A stretch of 64,000 bases of DNA from Pseudoalteromonas phenolica (GCF_001444405.1 NZ_CP013187.1:1798001-1862000), one strand, 5' to 3'. Shown: positions 16,289-25,029, numbered from the stretch's first letter. Made by a program: numbers and translations. The notes: generated from the sequence alone by a model not told the origin.

Positions 16289-17211
16289 TGGCTATGGAAA
16301 AGAGATTAATTCAAAATCAGGTTTTAAATTCAAAATTAATTACGTTACTGATTTCTACCTTAATTAGTTTAGTTGGTTGCAGTGAACCTCCTGTAGACCA
16401 ACCTTATGCCTATTCTGAGGTTTGTTTAACGTCGGGGTATTTTACTCAAGGTTCAGATGATCACTATACTGAAGAATTTCCTAAACAACAGGTATTTGTA
16501 GAGGGGTTTTGTATAGACAGCCATGAGGTCACCATCGGACAATTTGCCGATTTTGTGAAAGAGACGGGTTATCAGACATTAGCTGAAACTGGTCCCTCAC
16601 GAAGTGATTATCCAAGTGCACCTGATTCATTTTTTCAACCTGGCTCTGCTATTTATGTGTTTCCTACAGCATTTGAAAGTGGGTATTGGACGTTTAATCA
16701 GCAAGCAAGTTGGCAAAATCCAAGAGGTGATTTTTCGTCTGTGCCTGAACAATCTAAACACCCTGTGACTCACATCGCGTTAAAAGACGCTCAAGCATAC
16801 GCAAAATGGCTTGGAAGACGTCTACCAAGTGAAAAAGAATGGGAGTATGCAGCTAAATTTAATCAACAAGATTCAGTCAACAATGATGACACGCCTAAAG
16901 CAAATATTTGGCATGGAATATTTCCTCATAATAACACGCTGGAGGATGGTTATTTAGCCACAGCTCCAGTGATGAGTTTTGCTGCAAGTTCGGCCGGTTT
17001 ATACGATATGATCGGCAATGTTTGGGAATGGACAGCGGACCCATATAACAAAGATGGCAGCAATCATTATACAATTAAAGGTGGTTCGCATTTATGTGCA
17101 AAAAATGCGTGTGCTAGATATCGACCATCAGCAAGACAACCACAAGAAATTGGTTTAGGTACAAGCCACGTCGGATTTAGAACAGTTAGAGATATCGGTT
17201 CAGAAGATTAA
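16288..17211 (+). CDS. Formylglycine-generating enzyme, predicted lipoprotein
   Basis: FGE converts the active-site Cys of type I sulfatases to formylglycine using oxygen and copper. The 307-residue protein has the FGE-sulfatase fold: SGYFTQGS, then VEGFCIDSHEVTIGQFADFV near 70-95, LPSEKEWEYAA near 180 and YDMIGNVWEW near 240. The copper-binding pair Cys270 and Cys275 in HLCAKNACARYR keeps the Cx4C spacing of true FGEs, so it is not one of the inactive relatives. Unusually, it begins with a hydrophobic signal and a lipobox (LVGC), so it should work outside the cytoplasm. It overlaps the sulfatase stop (TAATG), so the two are made together and the sulfatase is its obvious substrate. Confidence 0.9.
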   Translation: MAMEKRLIQNQVLNSKLITLLISTLISLVGCSEPPVDQPYAYSEVCLTSGYFTQGSDDHYTEEFPKQQVFVEGFCIDSHEVTIGQFADFVKETGYQTLAETGPSRSDYPSAPDSFFQPGSAIYVFPTAFESGYWTFNQQASWQNPRGDFSSVPEQSKHPVTHIALKDAQAYAKWLGRRLPSEKEWEYAAKFNQQDSVNNDDTPKANIWHGIFPHNNTLEDGYLATAPVMSFAASSAGLYDMIGNVWEWTADPYNKDGSNHYTIKGGSHLCAKNACARYRPSARQPQEIGLGTSHVGFRTVRDIGSED

Positions 17212-17578
17212 TCACACAGCAAGTAACTGAACGTGTAAATACAAAGCTTGCTCTTGCTGAGCGCTAATTTTAGTTCTGCTCCTAGCACCAGGTTATTTAG
17301 AGAGTCAGAGTCGGTTCGATCATTAATTAAGGAAATGAGAATATAGAATCAAAGTTGTTTTGATACTGGTCGCTTTTGACTAATGACCAAGACTAGTTTT
17401 TAATTACCTGTAATTCCGTGATAAAAGAGCATATAAATAAAGAAAAATTCTACATTGCTACAGCTCTTTTAATGATTATTATTGTCACAAATTTCATTAA
17501 ATAAATTTCTAATTTACCAAAACTTATCTGGCGTAAGCCAAATTCAAACTTATTAAATTTTTTATTATGGAGAATAGA
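17212..17578. other. Gene-free spacer after the FGE gene
   Basis: No gene, terminator with T-tract or clear repeat was seen in this AT-rich stretch. GGAG at 17569-17572 at its right end is the ribosome site of the next gene. Confidence 0.5.
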
Positions 17579-17890
17579 GTGGGAAACTTACCATTTAAGG
17601 ATAAGCTAGTTTTAATTTTATGTAGTTGTATCAGTTTTATTTTCTTTATTTCTGGTTTTTTAGGGTTTATTGCAAGTGATAGCTCAGTAAGCGATTTTGC
17701 AATATTTATAGGCGCTGCAATTTCAATATTCTGCTTGGGGCTTAACCCTAAGATTTTTTCTTTGCCTTTAAAATTTGTCTTATCACAAGCAACTTCGCCT
17801 ATATTATTTAAATCTAGTACGTTGAACTATTTATTTCTAAGTGGATTGTCGTTGAGCGTTTTTGGTTTGATAGCTAAATATATAAGCTAA
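17579..17890 (+). CDS. Hypothetical inner-membrane protein
   Basis: A 103-residue protein with about four hydrophobic segments (residues 8-32, 36-55, 58-72 and 83-100). No family recognised. GTG 17579 is preferred as start because GGAG lies 6 nt upstream; an in-frame ATG at 17567 overlaps that ribosome site and has none of its own. It stands alone. An inverted repeat at 17964-17999 separates it from the converging dapA-like gene. Confidence 0.6.
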   Translation: MGNLPFKDKLVLILCSCISFIFFISGFLGFIASDSSVSDFAIFIGAAISIFCLGLNPKIFSLPLKFVLSQATSPILFKSSTLNYLFLSGLSLSVFGLIAKYIS

Positions 17891-17963
17891 AATTTGGAGA
17901 GGATTCTTAAAAACTCCTTGAGTAGTTATTTCCATTTTACTTATTTTTTTCGTAGCATTTTGG

Positions 17964-17999
17964 TAAATCAAAAGCTCCGTAAATGGAGCTATTGATTTA
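17964..17999. terminator. Long inverted repeat between converging genes
   Basis: TAAATCAA (17964-17971) pairs with TTGATTTA (17992-17999), and AGCTCC with GGAGCT inside, with one mismatch between. It probably terminates transcription from both sides, although T-tracts are short. Confidence 0.45.
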
Positions 18000-18011
18000 C
18001 TTCGATAAGGT

Positions 18012-18980
18012 TTACTCAGCTAAACCAAGCAATTGAAGTCTTTCTTTAGCCAGCAAGTATCTTGCTCTAACATCTTCAATTTGTTCTCTAGTCAGTTTCT
18101 TTCCAAGTGTGCGTAAACCGCCTTCAGCATCATTATGGTGAACACCAAACGCAAACTTTAAGTACTCTAGAAGTAATGGTTGCGCATCAAGGTATGAGAT
18201 AGAGTTCATTGCTTGAGAAATTTTGTTCGCTTCTGCCCATTGCCCATTATTTACATACTCCTGCATCGTGACGCTTGCTTTAGGGAAGATACAACCGACA
18301 CCAGTAATACCACCGCATGCACCTGCCAGACCAGCGTGAACAGTAACAGTATCGACACCGGCTAATACTTTTAATTCTTTGTTTTCAAGCATTAATGTTT
18401 CAATGACTGATACGTCAGTGGTTGAGATTTTAAGCGCCGTTACTTCTGGCAATTCTGCAAGTTTCATTAATAGTGAAGTTGATAGAGCGTGGTAGCCAGC
18501 AGCATCTGGATTATTATATGGCATGATCGTAACGCCAGCTTCTTTAGCTGCAGACGCTGATAACGCGTAATAGTCATACATTTCATCATCTGATGGCGTG
18601 ACTTCGGTTTTTGGCGGCATGACCATGACAGTGTCAACGCCAACTTTTGCGAGTTCTTTTACGATTACGGCTAATTCTTCTTTTGTTTCTGCCGCAGCAC
18701 CACTAATTAAAGGTACATTGAATTCTTTGGCTACTTCTGAAAGAGAAGCAAGTAAAGATAAGCGTTGTTCATTTGTTAAATAGCTGTTCTCGCCAAGTGT
18801 ACCAGAACCGACTAGGCCGCCCATTTTGGTTCCTGCTTTACCTTCAACTCTTAAAATATCTGCCGCGTACTTTTGTGTTGCGGCTAAGTCAATTTCTAAA
18901 GCGCCAGACTCAGACTCTTTTAGCCATGTAAAAACGGCTGGCATAACCGTATAACGCCAATCTGTACTGTTTGATTCCAT
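18012..18980 (-). CDS. Dihydrodipicolinate-synthase-family aldolase/lyase, probably not DapA
   Basis: A 322-residue class I (Schiff-base) TIM-barrel enzyme of the DapA/N-acetylneuraminate lyase superfamily. Lys184 (ALKIST) should form the Schiff base with an oxo acid such as pyruvate, and Tyr155 (MPYNNP) is the catalytic Tyr. Two residues needed for true DapA are missing: GTTGES is GTLGEN (second Thr to Leu62), and the Arg after the YNxP segment that binds aspartate semialdehyde is absent. It therefore likely uses another substrate. It is a single gene with no lysine or sugar-acid genes nearby. AT-rich palindromic sequence lies upstream (19020-19110). Confidence 0.82.
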   Translation of the reverse strand: MESNSTDWRYTVMPAVFTWLKESESGALEIDLAATQKYAADILRVEGKAGTKMGGLVGSGTLGENSYLTNEQRLSLLASLSEVAKEFNVPLISGAAAETKEELAVIVKELAKVGVDTVMVMPPKTEVTPSDDEMYDYYALSASAAKEAGVTIMPYNNPDAAGYHALSTSLLMKLAELPEVTALKISTTDVSVIETLMLENKELKVLAGVDTVTVHAGLAGACGGITGVGCIFPKASVTMQEYVNNGQWAEANKISQAMNSISYLDAQPLLLEYLKFAFGVHHNDAEGGLRTLGKKLTREQIEDVRARYLLAKERLQLLGLAE

Positions 18981-19338
18981 CGTAATACCTTAAAGAATAA
19001 AAAACATATCATAAATAAGATCGTATAAAATATACAATTCGATTGTAGCACCTAAATTGCATTCAGCAAAGTATGAGTTTTATTGACTTCATTCTCTAGA
19101 ACAGAGAATACATTCAGAGTGTGTGTAACTTTTGAATTTACTTAAAAGAATGTAAGTAAAAGCATAAAGTTAGCGATTTTTGTTTATATGTATTTTGGAA
19201 AGAAAACTTTTCTAAATGTTCGCTATTAGGTACATTGATTAAAGATAGCATTCTATATAACTATTAGATTTAGACACATACAATCCACTTTTATTTTGGC
19301 TTTAGCTCGAGTTGTAATTAATTCTTAAAGGAATAAAG
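18981..19338. other. Intergenic region with promoters of two divergent genes
   Basis: This region must hold the promoters of the leftward dapA-like gene and the rightward membrane-protein gene. ATTCTCT (19091-19097) and AGAGAAT (19103-19109) form an inverted repeat around AGAAC, a possible operator. TATAAAATATA near 19023 lies closer to the dapA-like start. No gene was found. Confidence 0.4.
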
Positions 19339-19716
19339 ATGAATACTTTAATTTTTTCAGCCGGTATTTTGGCGCTCTTAACGGCATTGGTTCATATAAT
19401 TGCAGGTCAGATTGATCCGGTCAGACCTTTTCTTAAATCTGACTTACCCGATATACCAAAAGCAACCTTGTTAGGCTGCTGGCATATGGTATCTGTAATG
19501 CTTGTTATTTCAGCTGCTGCATTCTGTTTTATTGGTTGGTTTAACTTTGTTGAATTCCAGAATCTTGTGATTTTACTTTCTGCAAGTTTCGTCTTATTTT
19601 CTGTCGTGTTTATTTTGGTTGGGTGGTATTTTTTTAAGATTCGTACATTCATTAAGTTACTGCAGTGGTCACTCTTGTTATCCGTCGGAGTTTTAGGCTT
19701 TATGGGGGTAATATAG
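19339..19716 (+). CDS. Hypothetical four-helix membrane protein
   Basis: A 125-residue protein with hydrophobic segments at about 4-24, 45-68, 75-98 and 103-124, so a small inner-membrane protein. The start ATG has AAAGGA a few bases upstream. The sequence LVHIIAGQIDPVRPFL between helices 1 and 2 looks conserved, but I do not recognise a named family. It is followed by another gene of unknown function after 76 nt. Function unknown. Confidence 0.72.
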   Translation: MNTLIFSAGILALLTALVHIIAGQIDPVRPFLKSDLPDIPKATLLGCWHMVSVMLVISAAAFCFIGWFNFVEFQNLVILLSASFVLFSVVFILVGWYFFKIRTFIKLLQWSLLLSVGVLGFMGVI

Positions 19717-19792
19717 TACTCGCAGCATACTTTAATTACCTATCTAAAAGTTTTAAATGTTTGTTTAGTTCAAAATAAATAGAATCATAATT

Positions 19793-20488
19793 ATGAATGC
19801 ATTTTTACAGCCATTTAGCAGGGTGCAAACTTGTGCACTTTCTTTTGTGTTTTTTATTACACTTTTGCCTTTTTTATTTATTCCCTTAGGACCATATCTA
19901 TTTTTATATTGTGCTGTACTGTTTTTTTTGTCACCCGTACTCGAATCAATGCTGCTAACACCTTTGTACAGTCGTATAGGCCGGTTTACTTACCTTTCAC
20001 CATTGTTGATTTATACAGAATCAAATCGTGAATTGCATTTACATGTTGGCTCTATCTATGACTACTTAATCAATATAGAGCGACATGAATATGGACATAA
20101 AGCGCAACTTAAAGTTTTAAAAGGGATTCTAGATGGCTTAAACGAGTTATGTAATCGTACTCAGGATGGCGAGCTTGAACCTGAAAGAGCAATAATTGCA
20201 ACGTCGTATTTTTTTAACGCTAAAAGAGCTAAGAAGTTAGGATTTAAAGAAGTTGAAGCGAATGATTTAGAAGTGTTTAATTTATACCTCTCATATTTTT
20301 CATTAGCGATCCGACTCAGCATGATTAAAGGTAAATCAAAATACCCTAAACTTAGCGAAATAAAAAAGATCCATACGACAGCAGGTGAACTGCTCAACAA
20401 CAAAGACGCAATTGAAAGAATGCTTTCGCATATTGAAATTCGTCTCAACAGATTAAATGACGCAAAACCCTTATGTCAAAAATCGTAA
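19793..20488 (+). CDS. Hypothetical protein with two N-terminal membrane helices
   Basis: A 231-residue protein. Two membrane helices lie at about 14-34 and 36-56; the remaining 170 residues are soluble, mostly helical and charged (INIERHEYGHKAQLKVLKG, NAKRAKKLGFKEVEA). HEYGH resembles a zinc-binding HExxH only in part, since the Glu is followed by Tyr-Gly-His; this is HExGH and could be chance. The gene overlaps the next one by 16 nt, so the two are probably translated together. Function unknown. Confidence 0.65.
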   Translation: MNAFLQPFSRVQTCALSFVFFITLLPFLFIPLGPYLFLYCAVLFFLSPVLESMLLTPLYSRIGRFTYLSPLLIYTESNRELHLHVGSIYDYLINIERHEYGHKAQLKVLKGILDGLNELCNRTQDGELEPERAIIATSYFFNAKRAKKLGFKEVEANDLEVFNLYLSYFSLAIRLSMIKGKSKYPKLSEIKKIHTTAGELLNNKDAIERMLSHIEIRLNRLNDAKPLCQKS

Positions 20489-20838
20489 TTCGTCGTTTTT
20501 TAAAAGATATTACTCAACACTTCCCTGAAGCTGTTCCGTTAATGGAGCAGCATGAAAAGTGGGCTTATACCTCTCGATTTGAAGCTTTTTCTGAGTTGAC
20601 CAACCAAGCCTTTAATTCAGGCGATATCGATAAAGCTATCGCTTATTTGAATTATATGAGTGATAAGTTTGAGTCTGCATCCGGCATCGAAGCCGAGTAT
20701 ATCGATGTTTATTATGTTGAACATTTGTTCTTCTCTTGTACGACCCAAGGTATAGACTTGGGCTGGTCATTGGTCCCTAAAAATTTACAGCAGCTATACA
20801 TAAACTTTCATGGTCTCGCACCAAATAAAAAATTGTAA
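20473..20838 (+). CDS. Hypothetical soluble protein, coupled to the gene before it
   Basis: A 121-residue acidic soluble protein without signal or membrane segments. The first part (HFPEAVPLMEQHEKW) and the core (FNSGDIDKAIAYLNYMSDKFE) suggest an all-helical fold similar to a tetratricopeptide-like repeat, and the last part is aromatic (IDVYYVEHLFFSC). The start lies inside the end of the preceding gene (16-nt overlap). This points to a functional pair with that membrane protein. No family recognised. Confidence 0.65.
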   Translation: MSKIVIRRFLKDITQHFPEAVPLMEQHEKWAYTSRFEAFSELTNQAFNSGDIDKAIAYLNYMSDKFESASGIEAEYIDVYYVEHLFFSCTTQGIDLGWSLVPKNLQQLYINFHGLAPNKKL

Positions 20839-20921
20839 ATTGATTAAATATTGATTGTGTTTATAGGTTTTTTATATACGATAGCCGAGTCGAGATTAAC
20901 TCATTTTTAAAAGAGGAATTG

Positions 20922-21104
20922 ATGAGTAAAAATAAAAAATATCAACACGACCATCATCGTGGTGAGATAAAAGATAATGCGATTAAGGCGCTTGTCACAA
21001 GCGTGTTGTTTAAGAGTAAAGTCGAAAAGCCTAAAAAAGGTAAGGGCAGTTATCAACGTAGCAATAAACATAAAGGCCGAGAGCCTTACCTTAAGGCAGC
21101 CTAA
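20922..21104 (+). CDS. arfA: Alternative ribosome-rescue factor ArfA
   Basis: ArfA rescues ribosomes stalled on mRNAs without a stop codon when tmRNA fails, by recruiting RF2. The 60-residue product contains the hallmark segments GEIKDNAIKAL (residues 14-24) and VEKPKKGKGSYQR (about 37-49) of E. coli ArfA. ATG 20922 was chosen because GAGG lies 5 nt upstream. The coding end forms one arm of a terminator-type hairpin and the stop codon TAA (21102-21104) lies in its loop, so many transcripts may end or be cut before or at the stop. In E. coli and Haemophilus the same arrangement makes arfA mRNA a tmRNA target, so ArfA appears only when trans-translation is failing. Confidence 0.93.
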   Translation: MSKNKKYQHDHHRGEIKDNAIKALVTSVLFKSKVEKPKKGKGSYQRSNKHKGREPYLKAA

Positions 21105-21123
21105 GCTTTAAGATAAGGTTTTT
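21084..21123 (+). terminator. Hairpin within the end of arfA, probable terminator/RNase III site
   Basis: CCTTACCTTAA (21084-21094) pairs with TTAAGATAAGG (21108-21118) with one mismatch, followed by TTTTTG. The left arm is arfA coding sequence; the stop codon is in the loop. Confidence 0.72.
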
Positions 21124-21145
21124 GTTCTATAGATAAGGATATTCT

Positions 21146-21436
21146 ATGTTTATTGTGTCTTTGAGTTACTGTGCACCGCTTAGCGTCATTGATAAATACA
21201 TTCCAGAGCATAAAACGTTTCTAGAGAAGCATTATGGCAATGGTAACTTTATTTTGTCAGGCCGCAAGGAGCCAAGAACGGGTGGTGTGATCATTTCTAC
21301 AATTAACGATAGAAAGCAGTTAGATGAGGTAATTGCGCAAGACCCATTTTTTATTGAAGCTCTTGCGCATTATGAAATTACAGAAATTTTACCAACCATG
21401 GCTGCGCCGCCATTGGCGTTCCTTCTCCAAGATTAA
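21146..21436 (+). CDS. YciI family protein
   Basis: A 96-residue protein of the YCII fold (dimeric alpha-beta, ferredoxin-like). The start MFIVSLSYCAPLSVIDKYIPEHKTFL and the core FILSGRKEPRTGGVIIS followed by DPFFIEALAHYEI are family features; the His in the PEHKTFL segment and the Asp before PFF are the proposed active-site pair. Activities in the family are mostly unknown. It follows arfA by 42 nt but is separated from it by the arfA hairpin, so it may have its own promoter. Confidence 0.9.
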   Translation: MFIVSLSYCAPLSVIDKYIPEHKTFLEKHYGNGNFILSGRKEPRTGGVIISTINDRKQLDEVIAQDPFFIEALAHYEITEILPTMAAPPLAFLLQD

Positions 21437-21482
21437 TCCGATTTTTAAATGCGTATCTAAAGCATTTTAGTCTTTTTGGTGT

Positions 21483-23618
21483 TTATTTAACTAGTAGTAG
21501 CTCTACCACTTCTTTGTTGGCAACTTGCCTTTTTGTCACTAACAGTTTGTTGTTCTTTATATCTGTAATATTGTCGGTGTTCTTTGTAAGTGTCGTAATA
21601 GTCTCGAAATCTTTAGTTTGTATGTCATATCGCCAAGCTTGATTTTGGTTGTTTATGCCGTAAATCTTATTATCGCGGGTGAAGAAGCGTTTGTTATCAC
21701 CGCCTTGTATATTAAGTGCGGGATTAGGTTGATACTCAATCGCGCTAGAAATCCAAAACTGATCCATATGATCTGTGAATATAACCGTACCGGTATCTGT
21801 TTTTGTTGCCCAGTTTACTCGTTTATCAGTCAGCTTTTGTACGTGTCCTGTGCTTAGATTAACTTCTGCAAGTTTTTTTACACCATTAAACTGAGCAAAC
21901 ACCAGTGCACTTTCGTTTATGCTATCCCAATAAAGTAAGTCTAAGATCGGTAAGTTTGTTTCAAGTTTTGTTTTCAGTTTATCTAACGTGAAATGAAACA
22001 ATGCACTATTCGCACTAACCAATAAGTTTTTTCCATCCGCTGACCATTTTATTCCTGATATATGGCTGTCAGTTGGAAACTGGCTAATTTGTGTTAACTT
22101 ACTTTTATTTACTATCCAAACTTGCTCATCACCTGAGCGTTCTGATTCAAAGGCTATTGACGTGCCATTTGGTTGAAAAGTTGCACTATTTTCTGCGGTA
22201 TTTGAACGCGCAATTATGCTTTCTTTCATATTATTATTTAGGCTGACTGAAACTATATCACTATCATATTGTCCCTTGATAACTAGTCCTCTATCACCAT
22301 TAGGGTGAAACATTGGGCTTGTGATTGGTTCATCTATTGGAATAGAGATATTATTAATCTGTCCTTCAAAAGACAAAGTGAAAAGTTGCTTTCCGGTACT
22401 AAAAATTAATGTTTCTTTAATCGGCGAAAAGTTTGGTCGAATGAAACGATGGCCCTTTATTTCAGTAGGTAGATAAATTGGGTTGCTAGAAATCAGTTCA
22501 CCGTCAGATCGAATGATATCTATGTAATACTGGCTATCTTCTTTGATGCTCGTTACTGCCAGTAAATCAAGGTTTGGCGAGTAGTCGTAGTGATATACAA
22601 AGCCATCATGGATCACTTTACTTTGATTTTTATTACTTTCAAAACTTATCAGTTGCCAGTGCTCAGCGTGTCTTTGCATAAGCGCAATATTGCCATTGTT
22701 CATCCAGTAGGGTCGTCTAATCTCGGAATTTTTGCACTCTAGGATTACATCCATTTCCTGTGGTGCGTTTAACGCTTTTTCGAAATCAAGACTCATAAGT
22801 TGATAGCATTTTTTCTGAGTAATAGGCTCGCCACAGTCAATGGTTCGGATAACAATAATTTTCTTCCCGTCTTTTGAGAAGCGTTGCTGTCCATAGATAT
22901 CCATATTCTTGCTGAGTTTGTATTCTTGCTGTGTTTCTAGGTTTTTTGCCCAAATATCATTGATACATTGTTCTTCTGAGTAACGATGAAAAATAATGTA
23001 CTTACCATCTGGCGAATAAATACTGGCTAATTCTTTGCCGTCTGTTGCGGTGAGGGCTCTGATCTGACCTATGGAAAAAGGTTTTGATGGTTGTGCTGTG
23101 AAGTAATAACCACTTATTAGTATAAGGATCAATAATGTAAATACAGACAATATGTATGTATTTTTTAAAAGTGGCTTGTTAATACCTTCTTCAGATTCAT
23201 CACTGTGATCAACTTTTTTAAGGTGACCTAAAAGTGCGTCTTCAGGATCTTGTTTTTGGAAGAGTATTGCATGCTCATCTTTGGTGAGCCAATGTACGTT
23301 CTGCTCTAAGCTGTAACCCTGTTTTGCATGGGTTTTAATATAGGTTTGTTCTTTACCATCATCACCTAATGCTTTTCTAAGTTGAGCAATGCTTCGTTGT
23401 AATGTATTAGGTGAAACAACGGTGCCTTTCCATACATTATCTAATAACTCATGTTGGCTAATTACTTTACCTTGGTGTTTCGCTAGGTAGGTGAGAACGG
23501 CAAGGGCTTTTGGCGGGATGATTTGTGGCTTTTTATCTTGTGTAATTTGATTACGTGAGAGGTCAATAATGAATTCACCAATTTTATATTGCTCAGCCAT
23601 GCCTGCTTTAAATGCCAT
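21483..23618 (-). CDS. CadC/ToxR-like membrane transcription regulator with PD40 propeller
   Basis: A one-component regulator of 711 residues. The N-terminal winged helix (OmpR/CadC type, about 10-105) includes IIPPKALAVLTYLAKHQGKVISQHELLDNVW and SIAQLRKALGD. A single membrane helix follows at about 148-168 (LSVFTLLILILISGYYF). The periplasmic part (170-711) has repeated SPDGKYIIF, SKDGKKIIV and HPNGDRGLV motifs of a WD40-like beta propeller. Such proteins are common in Alteromonadales and often lie beside peptidase or transport genes they control, but no target is proven. It is divergent from a serine hydrolase gene with a shared 181-bp promoter region. A second Met at residue 7 is an alternative start. 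Confidence 0.88.
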   Translation of the reverse strand: MAFKAGMAEQYKIGEFIIDLSRNQITQDKKPQIIPPKALAVLTYLAKHQGKVISQHELLDNVWKGTVVSPNTLQRSIAQLRKALGDDGKEQTYIKTHAKQGYSLEQNVHWLTKDEHAILFQKQDPEDALLGHLKKVDHSDESEEGINKPLLKNTYILSVFTLLILILISGYYFTAQPSKPFSIGQIRALTATDGKELASIYSPDGKYIIFHRYSEEQCINDIWAKNLETQQEYKLSKNMDIYGQQRFSKDGKKIIVIRTIDCGEPITQKKCYQLMSLDFEKALNAPQEMDVILECKNSEIRRPYWMNNGNIALMQRHAEHWQLISFESNKNQSKVIHDGFVYHYDYSPNLDLLAVTSIKEDSQYYIDIIRSDGELISSNPIYLPTEIKGHRFIRPNFSPIKETLIFSTGKQLFTLSFEGQINNISIPIDEPITSPMFHPNGDRGLVIKGQYDSDIVSVSLNNNMKESIIARSNTAENSATFQPNGTSIAFESERSGDEQVWIVNKSKLTQISQFPTDSHISGIKWSADGKNLLVSANSALFHFTLDKLKTKLETNLPILDLLYWDSINESALVFAQFNGVKKLAEVNLSTGHVQKLTDKRVNWATKTDTGTVIFTDHMDQFWISSAIEYQPNPALNIQGGDNKRFFTRDNKIYGINNQNQAWRYDIQTKDFETITTLTKNTDNITDIKNNKLLVTKRQVANKEVVELLLVK

Positions 23619-23799
23619 TTATAATTAAGTTATTTATCAATAGAGTACCTTCGACGCTTTTAAAACGCAATTTTATAACTAACTGAAATATAAGCTTTTA
23701 AAATTTATCAGCCAAACGTCAGTATAAAGTCATCGTTAGTTCATGAGTTTTTTTATGTTGTGAGTAGGGTAATTTTTGTTACTTACTAAAGGGGGCTGT

Positions 23800-24984
23800 A
23801 TGAGTCTTAAGTCAAAATTATCCATTACACTATTTGTGTCTTTGAGTACTTTATCTGGAAATTCTGTTTCAAGTGAATTGAATGATAAATTACCGCGTGC
23901 AACTAAAGCTGAGCAAACCATGTCATTTTGGGATTTACCATATCTTGATGGTGCTTATATTAGTACTAGACCAGAAAAAAAATCAGATGGTATAGAGGTA
24001 GGTGATTTATCGCTTGTTACTAAGAACAAACATGAAATCATTCAATTATCCAATGAGATTCAGTCTGGAAAATATGGGTTATATGATAGCTTGTTAATAA
24101 GTCATAAAAATAAATTGATTTATGAATCTTATTATCGTCGCTCAAGAGTTGATTTACCTACAGGACAAGCATCAGCGACGAAAACACTCACCAGCCTTAT
24201 TGTTGGTATAGCAATTGAACAGGGTCATTTAACATTAGATGATCTACACAAGCCAATTATTAATTTTTTTGAAGCACTTGATAAAAGTAAGTTTGTGTCA
24301 GGCGTTGAAAAAATAACGCTCCATAAGGCATTGACTATGCGCGGTGGGCTTAAGATTGATCAAGACATAATTCAAAAACTTGAAAAATTCCCGGAGAAAT
24401 TAAAAGGACAAAAGTATATACAAGTTCTTTTAGAACACTCTAAACCTATAACAGATGCTTCTCAGAAATTCGCTTATGGTAATTTCAACGATATGCTAGT
24501 GATGCACGTACTCGATGTCGTCTTGCCTGAAGGTGCAGAGCAATTTATTAAAAAAGAGTTATTAGAAAGGTTAACCATTAAGCAGTTTGAATGGAAAAAC
24601 TCATTGAGTGGCGTACCTGAAGCCGGCTGGCGTGTTAAATTAACATCAAGAGATATGCTAAAATGGGGAAGTTTATTACTTAATGATGGTAATTGGGAAG
24701 GTCAGCAACTTGTTTCTAAAGCCTACTTAAACAAAGCCACCTCTGCCATTGTAGATCCCCTTGATACTTGGATACCTGACAACTATAAATATGGTTACTT
24801 TATTTACCAGGCTGACATTTCCATCGATGATAAACAGTTTAAAGCTAACTTTGCCTGGGGCGGTGGTGGTCAATATGTTATTTCAGTCAAAGATCTTGAT
24901 CTGGTTGTTGTAATAAAGGGACATGACAGAGAAGATAAAATATTGGATGCTGTCTTAAAAACGGTCTTACCTGCATTCTTATAA
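23800..24984 (+). CDS. Exported serine hydrolase, beta-lactamase class C-like
   Basis: A 394-residue protein of the class C beta-lactamase/DD-peptidase-like fold. A signal peptide covers about 1-27. The active-site SxxK tetrad is Ser125-Ala-Thr-Lys128; the second motif is YGN in KFAYGNFNDM; the third, usually KTG or HTG, is replaced by WGGGGQ, as in many esterase-like relatives. It is therefore more likely an esterase or peptidase than an antibiotic-hydrolysing enzyme. ATG 23800 is supported by AAAGGGGG 4 nt upstream; in-frame TTG 23776 is not. It is divergent from the CadC-like regulator, a candidate controller, and followed by a hairpin at 24993-25028. Confidence 0.85.
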   Translation: MSLKSKLSITLFVSLSTLSGNSVSSELNDKLPRATKAEQTMSFWDLPYLDGAYISTRPEKKSDGIEVGDLSLVTKNKHEIIQLSNEIQSGKYGLYDSLLISHKNKLIYESYYRRSRVDLPTGQASATKTLTSLIVGIAIEQGHLTLDDLHKPIINFFEALDKSKFVSGVEKITLHKALTMRGGLKIDQDIIQKLEKFPEKLKGQKYIQVLLEHSKPITDASQKFAYGNFNDMLVMHVLDVVLPEGAEQFIKKELLERLTIKQFEWKNSLSGVPEAGWRVKLTSRDMLKWGSLLLNDGNWEGQQLVSKAYLNKATSAIVDPLDTWIPDNYKYGYFIYQADISIDDKQFKANFAWGGGGQYVISVKDLDLVVVIKGHDREDKILDAVLKTVLPAFL

Positions 24985-24992
24985 ATCTTAAT

Positions 24993-25029
24993 AAGGCTAC
25001 ATAAAGTTAAATATTTTTATGTAGCCTTT
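24993..25029 (+). terminator. Terminator after the serine hydrolase
   Basis: AAGGCTACATAAA (24993-25005) pairs perfectly with TTTATGTAGCCTT (25016-25028). The trailing T-tract is short. Confidence 0.6.
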
